The notes under the pieces are model-generated. The model worked only from the letters and a program-made list of their open reading frames with translations. It searched no databases and was not told where the DNA came from. A DNA stretch of 64,000 bases from the NCBI GenBank assembly GCA_049289295.1, contig JBATLL010000035.1:1-64000 (forward strand), in the 5' to 3' direction. The position numbers and the translations under genes are program-made. Positions 24,237 through 33,457 of this stretch are shown piece by piece. The stretch is from BOKV01 sp049289295. GTDB taxonomy: Bacteria > Pseudomonadota > Alphaproteobacteria > Rhizobiales > Rhizobiaceae. Each line of letters starts with the position of its first letter. Positions within the stretch are counted from its first letter, which is position 1.

Positions 24237-25148
24237 CTATTGGCTGTCCACGGCAGGCACGATCTTGAGATAGGCAGCGATTGCTTCACGGTCACCTGCA
24301 GGCAGGCGTGCCATGTTTTCCTGCACTTCGACCATGGCACCGCCAACAGCGTCGAATTCCGGCGTAAATCCGGACTCGAGATAGTAGGCTATGTCTTTGG
24401 CGCTCCAGCCGCCGATGCCGCCCTTGCCTGCGGTGATGTTGGGTATCTTGCCTGTGCCTTCTGGCGCTGGACCGCCGCCAAGCCACGCAGCTTTCCTGAT
24501 GCCGCCTATCTGGTTGCGCGGTGAATGGCATTCGCCGCAATGGGCTGGTCCTTCCACTAGATAGCGCCCAAGCGCTTCCGGTGTCGCCTGCCCGGGCGTG
24601 GCAATGACGGGATCAGCAGAAACAAACATCAGTTTCCACAGACCGAGGCCGCGACGCAGCCGGAAAGGCAGCGGCAGTTCATGCGCCAGATTGGCAGTGT
24701 CTACCGCGGGAAGCGTCTTGAGGTAGGCCCACAGGTCAGCCACATCCGAAACGTTCATCCGTGCATAGGACGAATAGGGAAAGGCCGGGTAATAGTGCGA
24801 TCCCCTGGGCGAGACGCCCTTGAGCATCGCGTTGGCGAAATCAGCGCCACTCCAGGCTCCCAATCCATGAACGGGATCAGGCGAGATGTTGGGTGCGTGA
24901 AAGGTGCCAAAAGGGGTTGCCAGGGGCAGTCCGCCAGCGAGTTCGAGCCTCGCATCCCCCTTGGAACCTTTTCGGGCATGGCATGAAGCACATCCGCCGA
25001 CATTGAACATGCGCTCGCCGCGAACCGGGTCCCCCCTCTCCATGCCTGCCAGGTCGCCCTCAGGCAATCGGGAAGGGGCAGTGAGGAACCAGAATACGAT
25101 TGCGGCCGCAATGGCAATCAAAACCAGTGCGGCCGCAAGTCTTTTCAT
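24237..25148 (-). CDS. Diheme cytochrome c
   Basis: A 303-residue protein with an N-terminal membrane anchor or signal (AAALVLIAIAAAIVFWFL) and two haem-binding motifs: CASCH near residue 53 and CGECH near 195. Axial-ligand candidates include Met residues after each motif. It resembles the c-type cytochrome subunits that pass electrons from periplasmic dehydrogenases. It follows a cytochrome c' gene by 24 bases in the same direction, so the two are probably co-expressed. The electron donor is unknown. Confidence 0.88.
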   Translation of the reverse strand: MKRLAAALVLIAIAAAIVFWFLTAPSRLPEGDLAGMERGDPVRGERMFNVGGCASCHARKGSKGDARLELAGGLPLATPFGTFHAPNISPDPVHGLGAWSGADFANAMLKGVSPRGSHYYPAFPYSSYARMNVSDVADLWAYLKTLPAVDTANLAHELPLPFRLRRGLGLWKLMFVSADPVIATPGQATPEALGRYLVEGPAHCGECHSPRNQIGGIRKAAWLGGGPAPEGTGKIPNITAGKGGIGGWSAKDIAYYLESGFTPEFDAVGGAMVEVQENMARLPAGDREAIAAYLKIVPAVDSQ

Positions 25149-25172
25149 TTTCCGCCTCCAGTGAGGGAGGGA

Positions 25173-25613
25173 TCAGTTCTTCATGACGCGGTAGGTTTCA
25201 TGGCAGGCCTTGCAATTGCCTGCAACCTGACCAAACACAACCATGAAGGCATCCTTGTCCTGAGGTGCTGCGTCAGCTGCGGCAGCCGCGTCGCTGCGGA
25301 GCTTGGCAAGAGCTGCCTTGAAGCCATCCATGTCTTCCCAGATCTTCGGGCTGGCAGTGGTTTCACCACCGGATTCGCTTCCTGCGGGGAACAGATCGGC
25401 AAATCCTTCCGTTGCGGAGTTGATGGTCTGGAATGCAGCGAGAACTGCTGCGGCATCAAAGTCCATTTCGCCTTTGGCTGTCTTGGCCAGCACGCCCATC
25501 GAGGCACCGACCTTTTCCTTCATCACTGCCTTGCGATCTGAAATCGCATCAGCGTGTGCAAGACCTGAAAACAGCATGCCAGCGGCAGCAAGTGCAAAAA
25601 CCAGTTTCTTCAT
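25173..25613 (-). CDS. Cytochrome c' (class II cytochrome c)
   Basis: A 146-residue periplasmic protein with a Sec signal (KKLVFALAAAGMLFSGLAHA, cleaved after AHA), a four-helix bundle and a single C-terminal haem motif CKACHETYRV, the class II arrangement. ATG at 25613 is supported by AGGAACGG upstream; the open frame continues to 25784 but that part is not typical. Cytochromes c' bind NO and may protect against nitrosative stress. It is encoded just upstream of the diheme cytochrome. Confidence 0.92.
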   Translation of the reverse strand: MKKLVFALAAAGMLFSGLAHADAISDRKAVMKEKVGASMGVLAKTAKGEMDFDAAAVLAAFQTINSATEGFADLFPAGSESGGETTASPKIWEDMDGFKAALAKLRSDAAAAADAAPQDKDAFMVVFGQVAGNCKACHETYRVMKN

Positions 25614-25808
25614 CCGTTCCTCCACAGGCCGCCCCATGAAGGAACGGCAATTAAAATCTAAGTCGCCACAACCAATTATTGCATCGCCCTGCATCAATTG
25701 CGAGGTACGAGGCGGCTGTTTTCGTTTTCCACCAGTAAACAATACGTCAACCTGAACGTGGTCACGATGACGTGAGAATTGCAAACAGCCGCCATTGGCG
25801 AAATGAAA

Positions 25809-26411
25809 TCATTTCATCGCAGCGCTGAAAAGCTCCTCGACATATTCCCAGTTGATCAGGCTGTCGACGAAGGCTTCCAGATACTTCGGACGGGCGTTGC
25901 GATAGTCGATGTAATAGGAATGTTCCCACACATCGCAGCCAAGGATCGGGGTCGCGCCATGGACGAGCGGGTTTTCGCCATTGGGCGTCTTGGTGACGGC
26001 GAGTTTGCCATCCTTCACCACAAGCCAGCACCAGCCTGAGCCGAACTGCGTCGTGCCTGCGGCGATGAAGTCCGCGCGGAACTTGTCATAGCCGCCAAGA
26101 TCGGAATCAATTGCAGCCTTGAGCTTGCCCGGAATCGAGGTTCCGCCGCCGCCCTTCTTCATCCAGCGCCAGAAATGAATGTGGTTGTAATGCTGGCCGG
26201 CATTGTTGAACAGACCGGCATTCTTGCCGAAGCTGCCCTTCACCACTTCTTCGAGGGATTTCCCTTCCAGGCCGGAATCCTTCAGCAGATTGTTGCCGTT
26301 GGTGACATAGGCCTGATGATGCTTGTCATGGTGGAATTCCAGCGTTTCACGCGACATGAAGGGCTGAAGTGCTTCGTAAGCGTATGGAAGTTCTGGAAGT
26401 TCGAAAGACAT
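25809..26411 (-). CDS. sodB: Iron-type superoxide dismutase
   Basis: A 200-residue enzyme that dismutates superoxide. Metal ligands are visible in EFHHDKHHQAYV (His), HYNHIHFWRWM (His) and DVWEHSYYIDY (Asp and His). The FNNAGQHYNH segment supplies the Gln typical of iron enzymes, and the manganese-type Gln in the C-terminal loop is replaced (TKTPNGENPL), so iron is favoured. ATG at 26411 has a CAGGAG site; upstream codons to 26474 are unlikely. Divergent from the haloacid dehalogenase gene. Confidence 0.93.
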   Translation of the reverse strand: MSFELPELPYAYEALQPFMSRETLEFHHDKHHQAYVTNGNNLLKDSGLEGKSLEEVVKGSFGKNAGLFNNAGQHYNHIHFWRWMKKGGGGTSIPGKLKAAIDSDLGGYDKFRADFIAAGTTQFGSGWCWLVVKDGKLAVTKTPNGENPLVHGATPILGCDVWEHSYYIDYRNARPKYLEAFVDSLINWEYVEELFSAAMK

Positions 26412-26561
26412 GACACACTCCTGATGTTGCAAATTCCCGTCGTTCCGGCAGCAGTACTGCCAGACCATTGCCAATACCTAGGACGTCAAGCTTGACTAGG
26501 CAATGGTGCAACGTGCAACACTCAAAAAAGTTGCGCCCCATGAAGGGGGTCGAAAGTCACG

Positions 26562-27230
26562 ATGGAAACAAGAGCCTTTGTCTTCGACGCGTATGGCACG
26601 CTTTTCGATGTCCATTCCGCGGTGGCACGCCATGCATCGCAGGTTGGTGAAAATGCTGCGCGTGTCTCGGAAATCTGGCGCAACAAGCAACTCGAATACA
26701 GCTGGGTCCGAAGCGGCATGTCGCGGTATCGCGATTTCTGGTCGCTGACCTGCGAGGCCCTTGATTTCGCCCTTGCCACGGTGCCAGGCGCAAACCGGAA
26801 TGCGCGCGAAAACCTGCTGAATGCGTACCGCACGCTGGATTGCTATGCGGAAGTTCCCCAGGTCCTGGGTGATCTCAGGAAGCGCGGTGCGCGGCTCGCC
26901 ATTCTTTCCAATGGTTCGCCTGACATGCTGGAAAGCGCTGTGCAGTCAGCCGGCCTGTCCGACCTGTTCGACAATGTCTTTTCGGTCGATGAAGTTGGCG
27001 TCTTCAAGACCGATCGGCGCACCTATGCGATGGTGACCCAGGCATATGGTATCGGCGCGGAAGCGGTTTCCTTCCAGTCGTCAAACCGTTGGGACGTTGC
27101 AGGGGCAGCGGCATTCGGTTTCCAGTGCCGGTGGATCAACCGTACGGGCCAGGCCGATGAGTATTCCGATCTGCCGCCGGTTGAAACGCTTGGCGACCTT
27201 GGCGGTCTGGTGCGCTTGTTCCCGCGTTGA
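26562..27230 (+). CDS. Haloacid dehalogenase, type II (L-2-haloacid dehalogenase family)
   Basis: A 222-residue HAD-superfamily hydrolase. The nucleophile Asp9 lies in VFDAYGTLFDV, motif II Ser in LSNGSPDM, the motif III Lys in FKTDRRTY and the terminal motif SSNRWDVAGAAAFGF, which is diagnostic of the L-2-haloacid dehalogenase group. Its natural substrate may be a small 2-halo acid or another phosphate/halide leaving-group compound. It converges with the HerA-like gene. Confidence 0.88.
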   Translation: METRAFVFDAYGTLFDVHSAVARHASQVGENAARVSEIWRNKQLEYSWVRSGMSRYRDFWSLTCEALDFALATVPGANRNARENLLNAYRTLDCYAEVPQVLGDLRKRGARLAILSNGSPDMLESAVQSAGLSDLFDNVFSVDEVGVFKTDRRTYAMVTQAYGIGAEAVSFQSSNRWDVAGAAAFGFQCRWINRTGQADEYSDLPPVETLGDLGGLVRLFPR

Positions 27231-27239
27231 AGGGAAAGC

Positions 27240-28799
27240 TCAGAAGCCCTTCTTGAGACTGCCAAGAATGCCGCGCACAAGCGCTCTTCCCAGTGAAGAG
27301 GCGATTGTTCTGGTCAGGGATTTGACGGCTGCTTCCGTAACGGTCTGACGGCTTGAACGGCGTGTCGTTGTTGTGCGCCGCGAACGGGTCGAGCCACCCA
27401 GGATTTCGGGAAGATCAAAGCCGGAGCGCGACTTTGCCTGTTCTTCTTTCTGCTGCTGCTCGCGTGCCTGCTGTTCAGCTTCCTGACGCTGGGCATCCTG
27501 CGCGCGACGCTTGAGAATCTCGTAGGCCGATTCACGGTCGATGGTTTCATCATAGGAACTGGCGACAGGCGACATGGCAATAAGTGAAGCGCGCTCGCGA
27601 TCATCGAGCGGGCCGAGGCGCGAAGATGGCGGGCGCATCAAGGTGCGTTCGACGAGTGAGGGGATGCCCTTTGCCTGCAGCGTCGAAACCAGCGCCTCGC
27701 CGACGCCGAGATTCATGATCACGTCCTCGGTGGAAAATTCGGGGTTTGGCCGGAAGGTCTCCGCCGCAGTCTTCACCGCCTTCTGTTCGCGCGGTGTGTA
27801 GGCGCGAAGGGCGTGCTGCACCCGGTTGCCAAGCTGGGCGAGAACCGGATCGGGAATGTCGAGCGGGTTCTGGGTGACGAAATAGACGCCCACCCCCTTG
27901 GAGCGAATGAGCTTCACGACCTGCTCGACTTTCTCGATCAGCGCCTTTGGCGCCTCGTCGAAAAGAAGATGGGCTTCGTCGAAGAAGAAGACCAGGCGCG
28001 GCCTGTCCGGGTCACCCACTTCGGGCAATTCCTCGAACAGTTCCGAAAGCAGCCAGAGCAGGAACGTGGCGTAAAGGCGCGGCGAAGTCATCAGCCGATC
28101 AGCGGCAAGCACGTTGATCGATCCCCTGCCATCGCGTGTGGTGCGCATGATGTCCTGGATCTTGAGCGCCGGTTCGCCAAAGAAGCCTTCGCCGCCCTGC
28201 TGATCCAGAACCAGCAACTGGCGCTGGATCGCGCCGATGGTCGCGGTGGTGACGAAGCCGTAGGTGGCCGCGATTTCCTTGGCGCGGTCGGCAATGTCGG
28301 CCAGCAGCGCCCTCAGGTCCTTGAGATCAAGCAGCAGCAACCCTTCATCATCGGCCAGCTTGAACGCAATGTTGAGAACCCCTTCCTGAGTCTCGTTGAG
28401 GTCCATCAGACGCGAAAGCAGAAGCGGCCCCATTTCCGAAATGGTCGCGCGGACCTGGTGTCCCTTCTCACCGAACAGATCCCAGAAGATCACCGGAAAT
28501 TCCTGAAGTTCGTAGTCGTCGAAGCCGATGGTCTTTGCACGCGCTGCCAGAAAGTCCTTCATCTCACCCCTGGCGCCAAGCCCGGAAAGATCGCCCTTAA
28601 CATCGGCACAGAATACCGGCACGCCTGCGTTGGAAAATCCTTCTGCAAGTATCTGCAGCGACACGGTCTTGCCGGTGCCGGTGGCGCCAGTGATGAGCCC
28701 GTGGCGGTTGGCATATTTAAGAACCAGATATTCGCCCTTGTTCAGGCTGTCGTCGGGCTTTCGGCTGGAACCGAGATAGATCTGGTCTTCCTGAAGCAT
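27240..28799 (-). CDS. HerA-like ATPase, DUF853 family
   Basis: A 519-residue ATPase of the HerA/FtsK clade. Walker A is TGATGTGKTVSLQ near residue 40, Walker B is RLVFFFDEAHLLFDEA near 275, and the sensor region reads VGVYFVTQNPLDIPDPVLAQ. The C-terminus has a Gln/Glu-rich coiled-coil stretch followed by a Ser/Thr/Arg-rich tail. ATG at 28799 is preferred (MLQEDQIYLGSS is the family N-terminus); the frame stays open upstream without family features. Cellular role unsettled; possibly a DNA or nucleoprotein translocase. Confidence 0.9.
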   Translation of the reverse strand: MLQEDQIYLGSSRKPDDSLNKGEYLVLKYANRHGLITGATGTGKTVSLQILAEGFSNAGVPVFCADVKGDLSGLGARGEMKDFLAARAKTIGFDDYELQEFPVIFWDLFGEKGHQVRATISEMGPLLLSRLMDLNETQEGVLNIAFKLADDEGLLLLDLKDLRALLADIADRAKEIAATYGFVTTATIGAIQRQLLVLDQQGGEGFFGEPALKIQDIMRTTRDGRGSINVLAADRLMTSPRLYATFLLWLLSELFEELPEVGDPDRPRLVFFFDEAHLLFDEAPKALIEKVEQVVKLIRSKGVGVYFVTQNPLDIPDPVLAQLGNRVQHALRAYTPREQKAVKTAAETFRPNPEFSTEDVIMNLGVGEALVSTLQAKGIPSLVERTLMRPPSSRLGPLDDRERASLIAMSPVASSYDETIDRESAYEILKRRAQDAQRQEAEQQAREQQQKEEQAKSRSGFDLPEILGGSTRSRRTTTTRRSSRQTVTEAAVKSLTRTIASSLGRALVRGILGSLKKGF

Positions 28800-28974
28800 G
28801 GTGAACTCCCTTTGCTTGCAACCTGCGGGGCGGCGCCCTCCTATAGCGCACCCATGGGCAGGCGAAAACGCTGTCTGGTAAAAAAGTTGCGCTTCAGCCA
28901 AGCGCAAAACCGCATATGGCACGAATCCTGCTGCACCATGACCAGACAGTCGAAAAGCGGAGCTCTGTGCTGAT

Positions 28975-30366
28975 ATGGAACACAAGCGAACCACAATGAA
29001 CCGGCGACATTTCCTCGGCATGGCCGCGCTAGCCGCTGGCAGTGCAACTGTTCCAACAGGGGCCTTCGCCTCCAGCGCCTTCGACCTTGCGGAACTGCGT
29101 GGATCGCTAAATGCAGCCGATTTTGGCCTCGCTGATGGTTCGTCAGATGATCAGAGCCGTGCCCTGCAGCGCGCAATCGACGCGGCGTCGCTGACCAACC
29201 GGCCGATCTTCCTGCCACCGGGTAATTATCATGTTTCCAATATCAACCTTGCGCAGAATACCCGCATCACCGGCGTGCCGGGCGCAACCCGCCTCGTTTT
29301 TTCCGGCAATGGCCATTTCCTGGTCGCGGAAAACGCGCAGCATGTGGAATTGAACGGCCTTGTGATCGACGGTGCGAATCGCATGCTGCCGGAGAATGCC
29401 GGTGCCACCTTGCGCATTTCGCGTACCGAGCATGTCGCCATCGACAATTGCCATTTCCTGGGCAGCACTGCCATCGGCGTGCAGGTCGACGGTTCCGCAG
29501 GACGCATTGAACGCTGCAGCGTGTTCGGCGCTCGCGGCGAATGCGCAATCTACGGCTTGCAGAACAAGGGCCTGTCAATCCAGGACAATGAGGTATCCGC
29601 CTGCTCCAACGGCGGTATTCTGGTGCACCGTTACGAGGCGGGTGAGGATGGCACGATCGTCACCGGAAACCGGATTTTCAACATCGGCGCACAAAATGGC
29701 GGCACCGGCCAGTGGGGCAACGGTATCAACGTGTTTCGCGCGGATTCGGTTCTCATTGCCAACAACAGGATCAGCGATTGTGCGTTTTCAGCAATTCGCT
29801 CCAATGCGGGCGGCAATGTCCAGATCACTTCGAACAACTGCCTGCGCTCAGGTGAAACGGCCATCTATTCCGAGTTCGAGTTCCAGGGTGCGATCATCAG
29901 TGGCAACGTCGTCGATGGCGGAGCACAGGGCATCTCGATCACCAACTTCATGCAGGGTGGAAGGCTCGCGACCTGCACCGGCAATCTCGTTCGCAATATC
30001 CGCGCGGTAGCACCCTATGTCGACAAGGACCACTTCTTTGGCGTCGGGATTTCGGTGGAAGGCGACACAACAGTCAACGGCAACGTGATCGAGAATTGCG
30101 ACACGTTCGGCATGTTGCTCGGCTGGGGTCCCTATCTTCGCGACGTCGCCGTGTCTTCAAACGTGATCCGCAAGGCCGCTACCGGTATCTATGTTTCGGT
30201 GGTTGAAGGGTGTGAAAACACCGTGATCGCAGACAATATCATCTCAGACACGGTGCACGGCGCAATCGTCGGCTATCGCTGGCACGAGGCGGTCACGGGT
30301 GATCTTTCGGTCGAAGGTACTTCCGGCTATCCGCACCTGGCGATCGAACGCAACCGCACGAGTTGA
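28975..30366 (+). CDS. TIGR03808-type TAT-exported repetitive protein (right-handed beta-helix)
   Basis: A 463-residue protein with a twin-arginine signal (NRRHFLGMAALAAGSATV, cleavage after AFA) and then repeating short strands of the parallel beta-helix type (LNGLVIDG, ITSNNCLRSGETAIYSE, ISGNVVDGGAQGISITN), as in pectate-lyase-like proteins. TIGR03808 members are typical of Rhizobiales; enzymatic activity has not been shown and no catalytic residues are evident. Met8 (28996) gives a tighter TAT signal and may be the true start. Divergent from the HerA-like gene. Confidence 0.85.
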   Translation: MEHKRTTMNRRHFLGMAALAAGSATVPTGAFASSAFDLAELRGSLNAADFGLADGSSDDQSRALQRAIDAASLTNRPIFLPPGNYHVSNINLAQNTRITGVPGATRLVFSGNGHFLVAENAQHVELNGLVIDGANRMLPENAGATLRISRTEHVAIDNCHFLGSTAIGVQVDGSAGRIERCSVFGARGECAIYGLQNKGLSIQDNEVSACSNGGILVHRYEAGEDGTIVTGNRIFNIGAQNGGTGQWGNGINVFRADSVLIANNRISDCAFSAIRSNAGGNVQITSNNCLRSGETAIYSEFEFQGAIISGNVVDGGAQGISITNFMQGGRLATCTGNLVRNIRAVAPYVDKDHFFGVGISVEGDTTVNGNVIENCDTFGMLLGWGPYLRDVAVSSNVIRKAATGIYVSVVEGCENTVIADNIISDTVHGAIVGYRWHEAVTGDLSVEGTSGYPHLAIERNRTS

Positions 30367-30443
30367 AGTCTGCCGGCATTCTTCCAAAACCAGTTCAACA
30401 GGGCTAGGGTTGCCTGACTGGTGACAGGTGCGGGAGAAGAGCC

Positions 30444-31394
30444 TTGGAAAATTTGCCTCACGGCTTCAGATCGGACTTTGCCGATTGTGGCGAGGTTCGC
30501 CTGCACTTCGTGACGAATGCCGCTCCCGATCAATCGCCGCAAGGACAGGACCCGCGTACGCCGATCGTTTTCCTGCACGGTTTTCCGGAATTCTGGAGAG
30601 CATGGGAACCCGTTTTCAGGCCCCTTGCCAGCGATTACCAGATCATCGCGCTCGACCAGCGCGGCTTCAACCTGTCTGATGCCCCGGCCGATGTTTCGAA
30701 CTACACAACGCGTAAACTTGTCGGCGACCTTGTTGCACTGACTTCACAATTGCTGGGCAAGCGCGCCTTCGTGCTGGCAGGGCATGATTGGGGAGCATCC
30801 GTCGCCTATGCCGCTGCCATCGGCTTTCCTCAGATGGTTCGCGCGCTCGTCATTGCCAACGGTGTTCACCCGGTACTTTTTCAGAAAGCGCTCATCGACG
30901 ATGCGGGGCAGCGCAAGGCAAGCCAGTACATCCATGTACTCAAGGACGCCCAGGCGGCAGCGCGCATGTCGGAGAACTCCTATGCGCGCACCCTGTCGAT
31001 GTTGGAGAAGTTTTCAGCAGCCCCCTGGCTCGATGCGGGGTTGCGCCAGGCCTATATCGATGCCTTTTCGAAGGAGGGCAGGCTTGATGCCATGCTGAAC
31101 TGGTATCGCGCTTCACCAATCGTGGTGCCTAAACCCGATGAGGATGTGCCTTTGCCAGCCCTTTATCATGGAACGCCCGACCAGTTCGCCGTGACGATGC
31201 CGCATCTGCTGATATGGGGCCTCAAGGATACGGCTCTGCTGCCTGTGTCACGCAAGGGTATCGAGACATTTGCCAGCAAGGTGGAACTGGTTGAATTCGA
31301 AACGGGCGATCATTGGTTGCTGCACACGCACGGGCCACAGATCGCCGCCGAAATCGACCAATTCGTGAAACGCAACGCAATCAATCATTCCTAA
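30444..31394 (+). CDS. Alpha/beta hydrolase, epoxide hydrolase-like
   Basis: A 316-residue enzyme with the HGFPEFW oxyanion motif, nucleophile Asp in GHDWGAS, an acid Asp in WGLKDTALLP and His in GDHWLLHTHGPQ, the arrangement of epoxide hydrolases and haloacetate dehalogenases. The cap domain lies about residues 160-240. A TTG start at 30444 is used. The GST gene starts 17 bases after it, suggesting joint function in electrophile detoxification. The exact substrate is unknown. Confidence 0.85.
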   Translation: MENLPHGFRSDFADCGEVRLHFVTNAAPDQSPQGQDPRTPIVFLHGFPEFWRAWEPVFRPLASDYQIIALDQRGFNLSDAPADVSNYTTRKLVGDLVALTSQLLGKRAFVLAGHDWGASVAYAAAIGFPQMVRALVIANGVHPVLFQKALIDDAGQRKASQYIHVLKDAQAAARMSENSYARTLSMLEKFSAAPWLDAGLRQAYIDAFSKEGRLDAMLNWYRASPIVVPKPDEDVPLPALYHGTPDQFAVTMPHLLIWGLKDTALLPVSRKGIETFASKVELVEFETGDHWLLHTHGPQIAAEIDQFVKRNAINHS

Positions 31395-31411
31395 ACAGGC
31401 AGGAACGCCCA

Positions 31412-32065
31412 ATGGTACCGGTCCTTCACAATTATTTCAGAAGCTCCACTTCCTTCAGGGTGCGCATCGCGCTCAACCTGAAAGGCATTTCCTATACCTA
31501 TGCCGCACACCATCTGCGCAAGGGAGAACACAAGAGCAGCGACTTCCTTGCCGTCAATCCGCAAGGCCTTCTGCCAAGCCTCGTATGGGAAGATGGCACG
31601 GTTCTGCACCAGTCTCTCGCAATCCTTGAATTCCTTGAAGAGGCAAGACCGCAGCCTGCCATCCTGCCCCAGGGCGCGCAGGATCGCGCAAGGGTACGGG
31701 CGCTGGCACAGATGATCGGCTGCGAGATCCATCCGGTAAACAATCTTCGGATACTGGATGCGTTGCGGACCCGTTTCTCCGCCAACGACGAACAGGTTGG
31801 CGACTGGTTCCGCCACTGGGTTGGCGAAACTTTCGCGCCCCTGGAACAGATCCTGGCAACAAGTCCACAGACCGGGCTCTTCTGCCACGGAGACACGCCC
31901 GGGCTTGCCGATATCTGCCTGGTGCCGCAGGTTATCAACAACGCACGGTTCAAGGTCGATATGAGCCCCTATCCGGTCATCAGCCGTATTCACGAGGAAT
32001 GCATGAAGATCGCAGCCTTTGCTGATGCCGCCCCTGCCCGCCAGCCGGATTTCGAACCGGCCTGA
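31412..32065 (+). CDS. Glutathione S-transferase, maleylacetoacetate isomerase-like
   Basis: A 217-residue zeta-class-like GST. The N-terminal thioredoxin domain shows SSTSFRVRIALNLKGI where classical zeta enzymes have SSCxWRVRIAL, so the active-site cysteine is replaced by threonine or serine while both serines remain. The C-terminal helical domain carries FCHGDTPGLADICLVPQVIN. It could isomerise maleylacetoacetate or serve as a general GST for the neighbouring hydrolase. ATG at 31412 has an AGGAACG site. Confidence 0.82.
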   Translation: MVPVLHNYFRSSTSFRVRIALNLKGISYTYAAHHLRKGEHKSSDFLAVNPQGLLPSLVWEDGTVLHQSLAILEFLEEARPQPAILPQGAQDRARVRALAQMIGCEIHPVNNLRILDALRTRFSANDEQVGDWFRHWVGETFAPLEQILATSPQTGLFCHGDTPGLADICLVPQVINNARFKVDMSPYPVISRIHEECMKIAAFADAAPARQPDFEPA

Positions 32066-32134
32066 GGCAATTTTACCGCATCATGCGTCCAGCCGGATCA
32101 TTCCCGCGGAAGAGCTGGCAACCATGTTGCAAGC

Positions 32135-33457
32135 CTAGAAAACCCTGTGCACCAGAAAGAGGGTGATTGCCGGGAACAGGGTCAGGATGACCACGCGCAC
32201 CAGGTCTGTCAGCACGAAGGGAAACACGCCCTTGAAGGTCTGAATGATCGGTATGTCCTTGGCCATGGAATTGATGACGAACAGATTCATCCCCACAGGT
32301 GGCGTAATCAGCCCCACCTCCACGACTATCAGGACGAGAATGCCGAACCACAGGGCGAAGTCCTCGACGGGCATGCCGAAGTCAAGCGCGACCATCACGG
32401 GGAAGAAGATCGGCACGGTAAGCAGGATCATGGAAAGTGAATCCATGAAGCAGCCGAAAATCAGATAAAGGACCAGCACCATGGCCATGACGAGCCAGGG
32501 GCTGATGCCAAGCCCGGCGACATGTTCGGCTGTGAGCTGTGGCACCTGGGAGAGCGCCAGGAAGCCGTTGTAAACGGCGGCCCCGAACACGATCATGAAG
32601 ATCATGCCAGTGGAGGATGCGGTTGCCAGAACCGAGTCGATGAAGCTTCGTCGCGTCAATCCGCCATTCGACAGCGCGATCAGGAATGTGCCCATCGCGC
32701 CAACCGCTGCTGCCTCCGTTGGCGTGAAGATGCCTGCATAGATACCGCCGACAACAGCCAGGAAGACAAGCAGGACCGGCCAGACATCAACCAGCGCGCT
32801 GAAGCGTTCGGCATAGGGCTGGCGCTCGCGCACGCCGCCAGAACCGGGGAAGACCCGCACATAGATCGCTATCGCCAGCATGTAGCCAATGGCTGCCAGG
32901 ATGCCCGGAATGAAGGCGGCGACAAATAGCTTGGCGATGTTCTGTTCGGTCAGGATCGCATAGATCACCAGCACAACCGATGGCGGGATCAGAATTCCCA
33001 GCGTACCGCCTGCAGCGAGCGTGCCGGTGGCAAGGGCGGGTGAATATCCATAGCGGCGAAGCTCGGGCAGTGCCACCTGCCCCATGGTCGCTGCAGTAGC
33101 CAGCGATGAGCCGCAGATCGAGCCGAACCCGGCGCACGCGCCAATTGCGGCCATGGCCACGCCGCCCTTGCGGTGGCCAAGCCAGGATTCAGCGGCCTTG
33201 AACAGCGCGGTGGACATGCCCCCCAGCGTCGCGAACTGTCCCATCAGCAGGAACATCGGAACGATGGACAGCGAATAGCTGGAGAAGGTGGAATAGGTGA
33301 GATGCTTGAGCTGGGCGAACATCATCAGGGTGGAGCCGCTGATGAGATAGTTGCCACCCATTCCGACCAGGAACATTGCAAGCCCGATGGGAATTCTCAG
33401 GAAGATAAGTGCCAGGAGTACGGGGAAGGACCAGATGCCGATTTCGAAACTGCTCAA
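32135..33457 (-). CDS. TRAP transporter large permease (DctM-type)
   Basis: A 440-residue inner-membrane protein with about 12 helices; it forms the transport channel of a tripartite ATP-independent periplasmic system driven by sodium. Conserved blocks include GFGSICGSSLATAATMGQVA and FTPTEAAAVGAMGTFLIAL, and the C-terminal VGLITPPVGMNLFVINSMAK. Its start overlaps the small-permease stop. No solute-binding protein gene follows or precedes it in this window. Confidence 0.9.
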   Translation of the reverse strand: MSSFEIGIWSFPVLLALIFLRIPIGLAMFLVGMGGNYLISGSTLMMFAQLKHLTYSTFSSYSLSIVPMFLLMGQFATLGGMSTALFKAAESWLGHRKGGVAMAAIGACAGFGSICGSSLATAATMGQVALPELRRYGYSPALATGTLAAGGTLGILIPPSVVLVIYAILTEQNIAKLFVAAFIPGILAAIGYMLAIAIYVRVFPGSGGVRERQPYAERFSALVDVWPVLLVFLAVVGGIYAGIFTPTEAAAVGAMGTFLIALSNGGLTRRSFIDSVLATASSTGMIFMIVFGAAVYNGFLALSQVPQLTAEHVAGLGISPWLVMAMVLVLYLIFGCFMDSLSMILLTVPIFFPVMVALDFGMPVEDFALWFGILVLIVVEVGLITPPVGMNLFVINSMAKDIPIIQTFKGVFPFVLTDLVRVVILTLFPAITLFLVHRVF

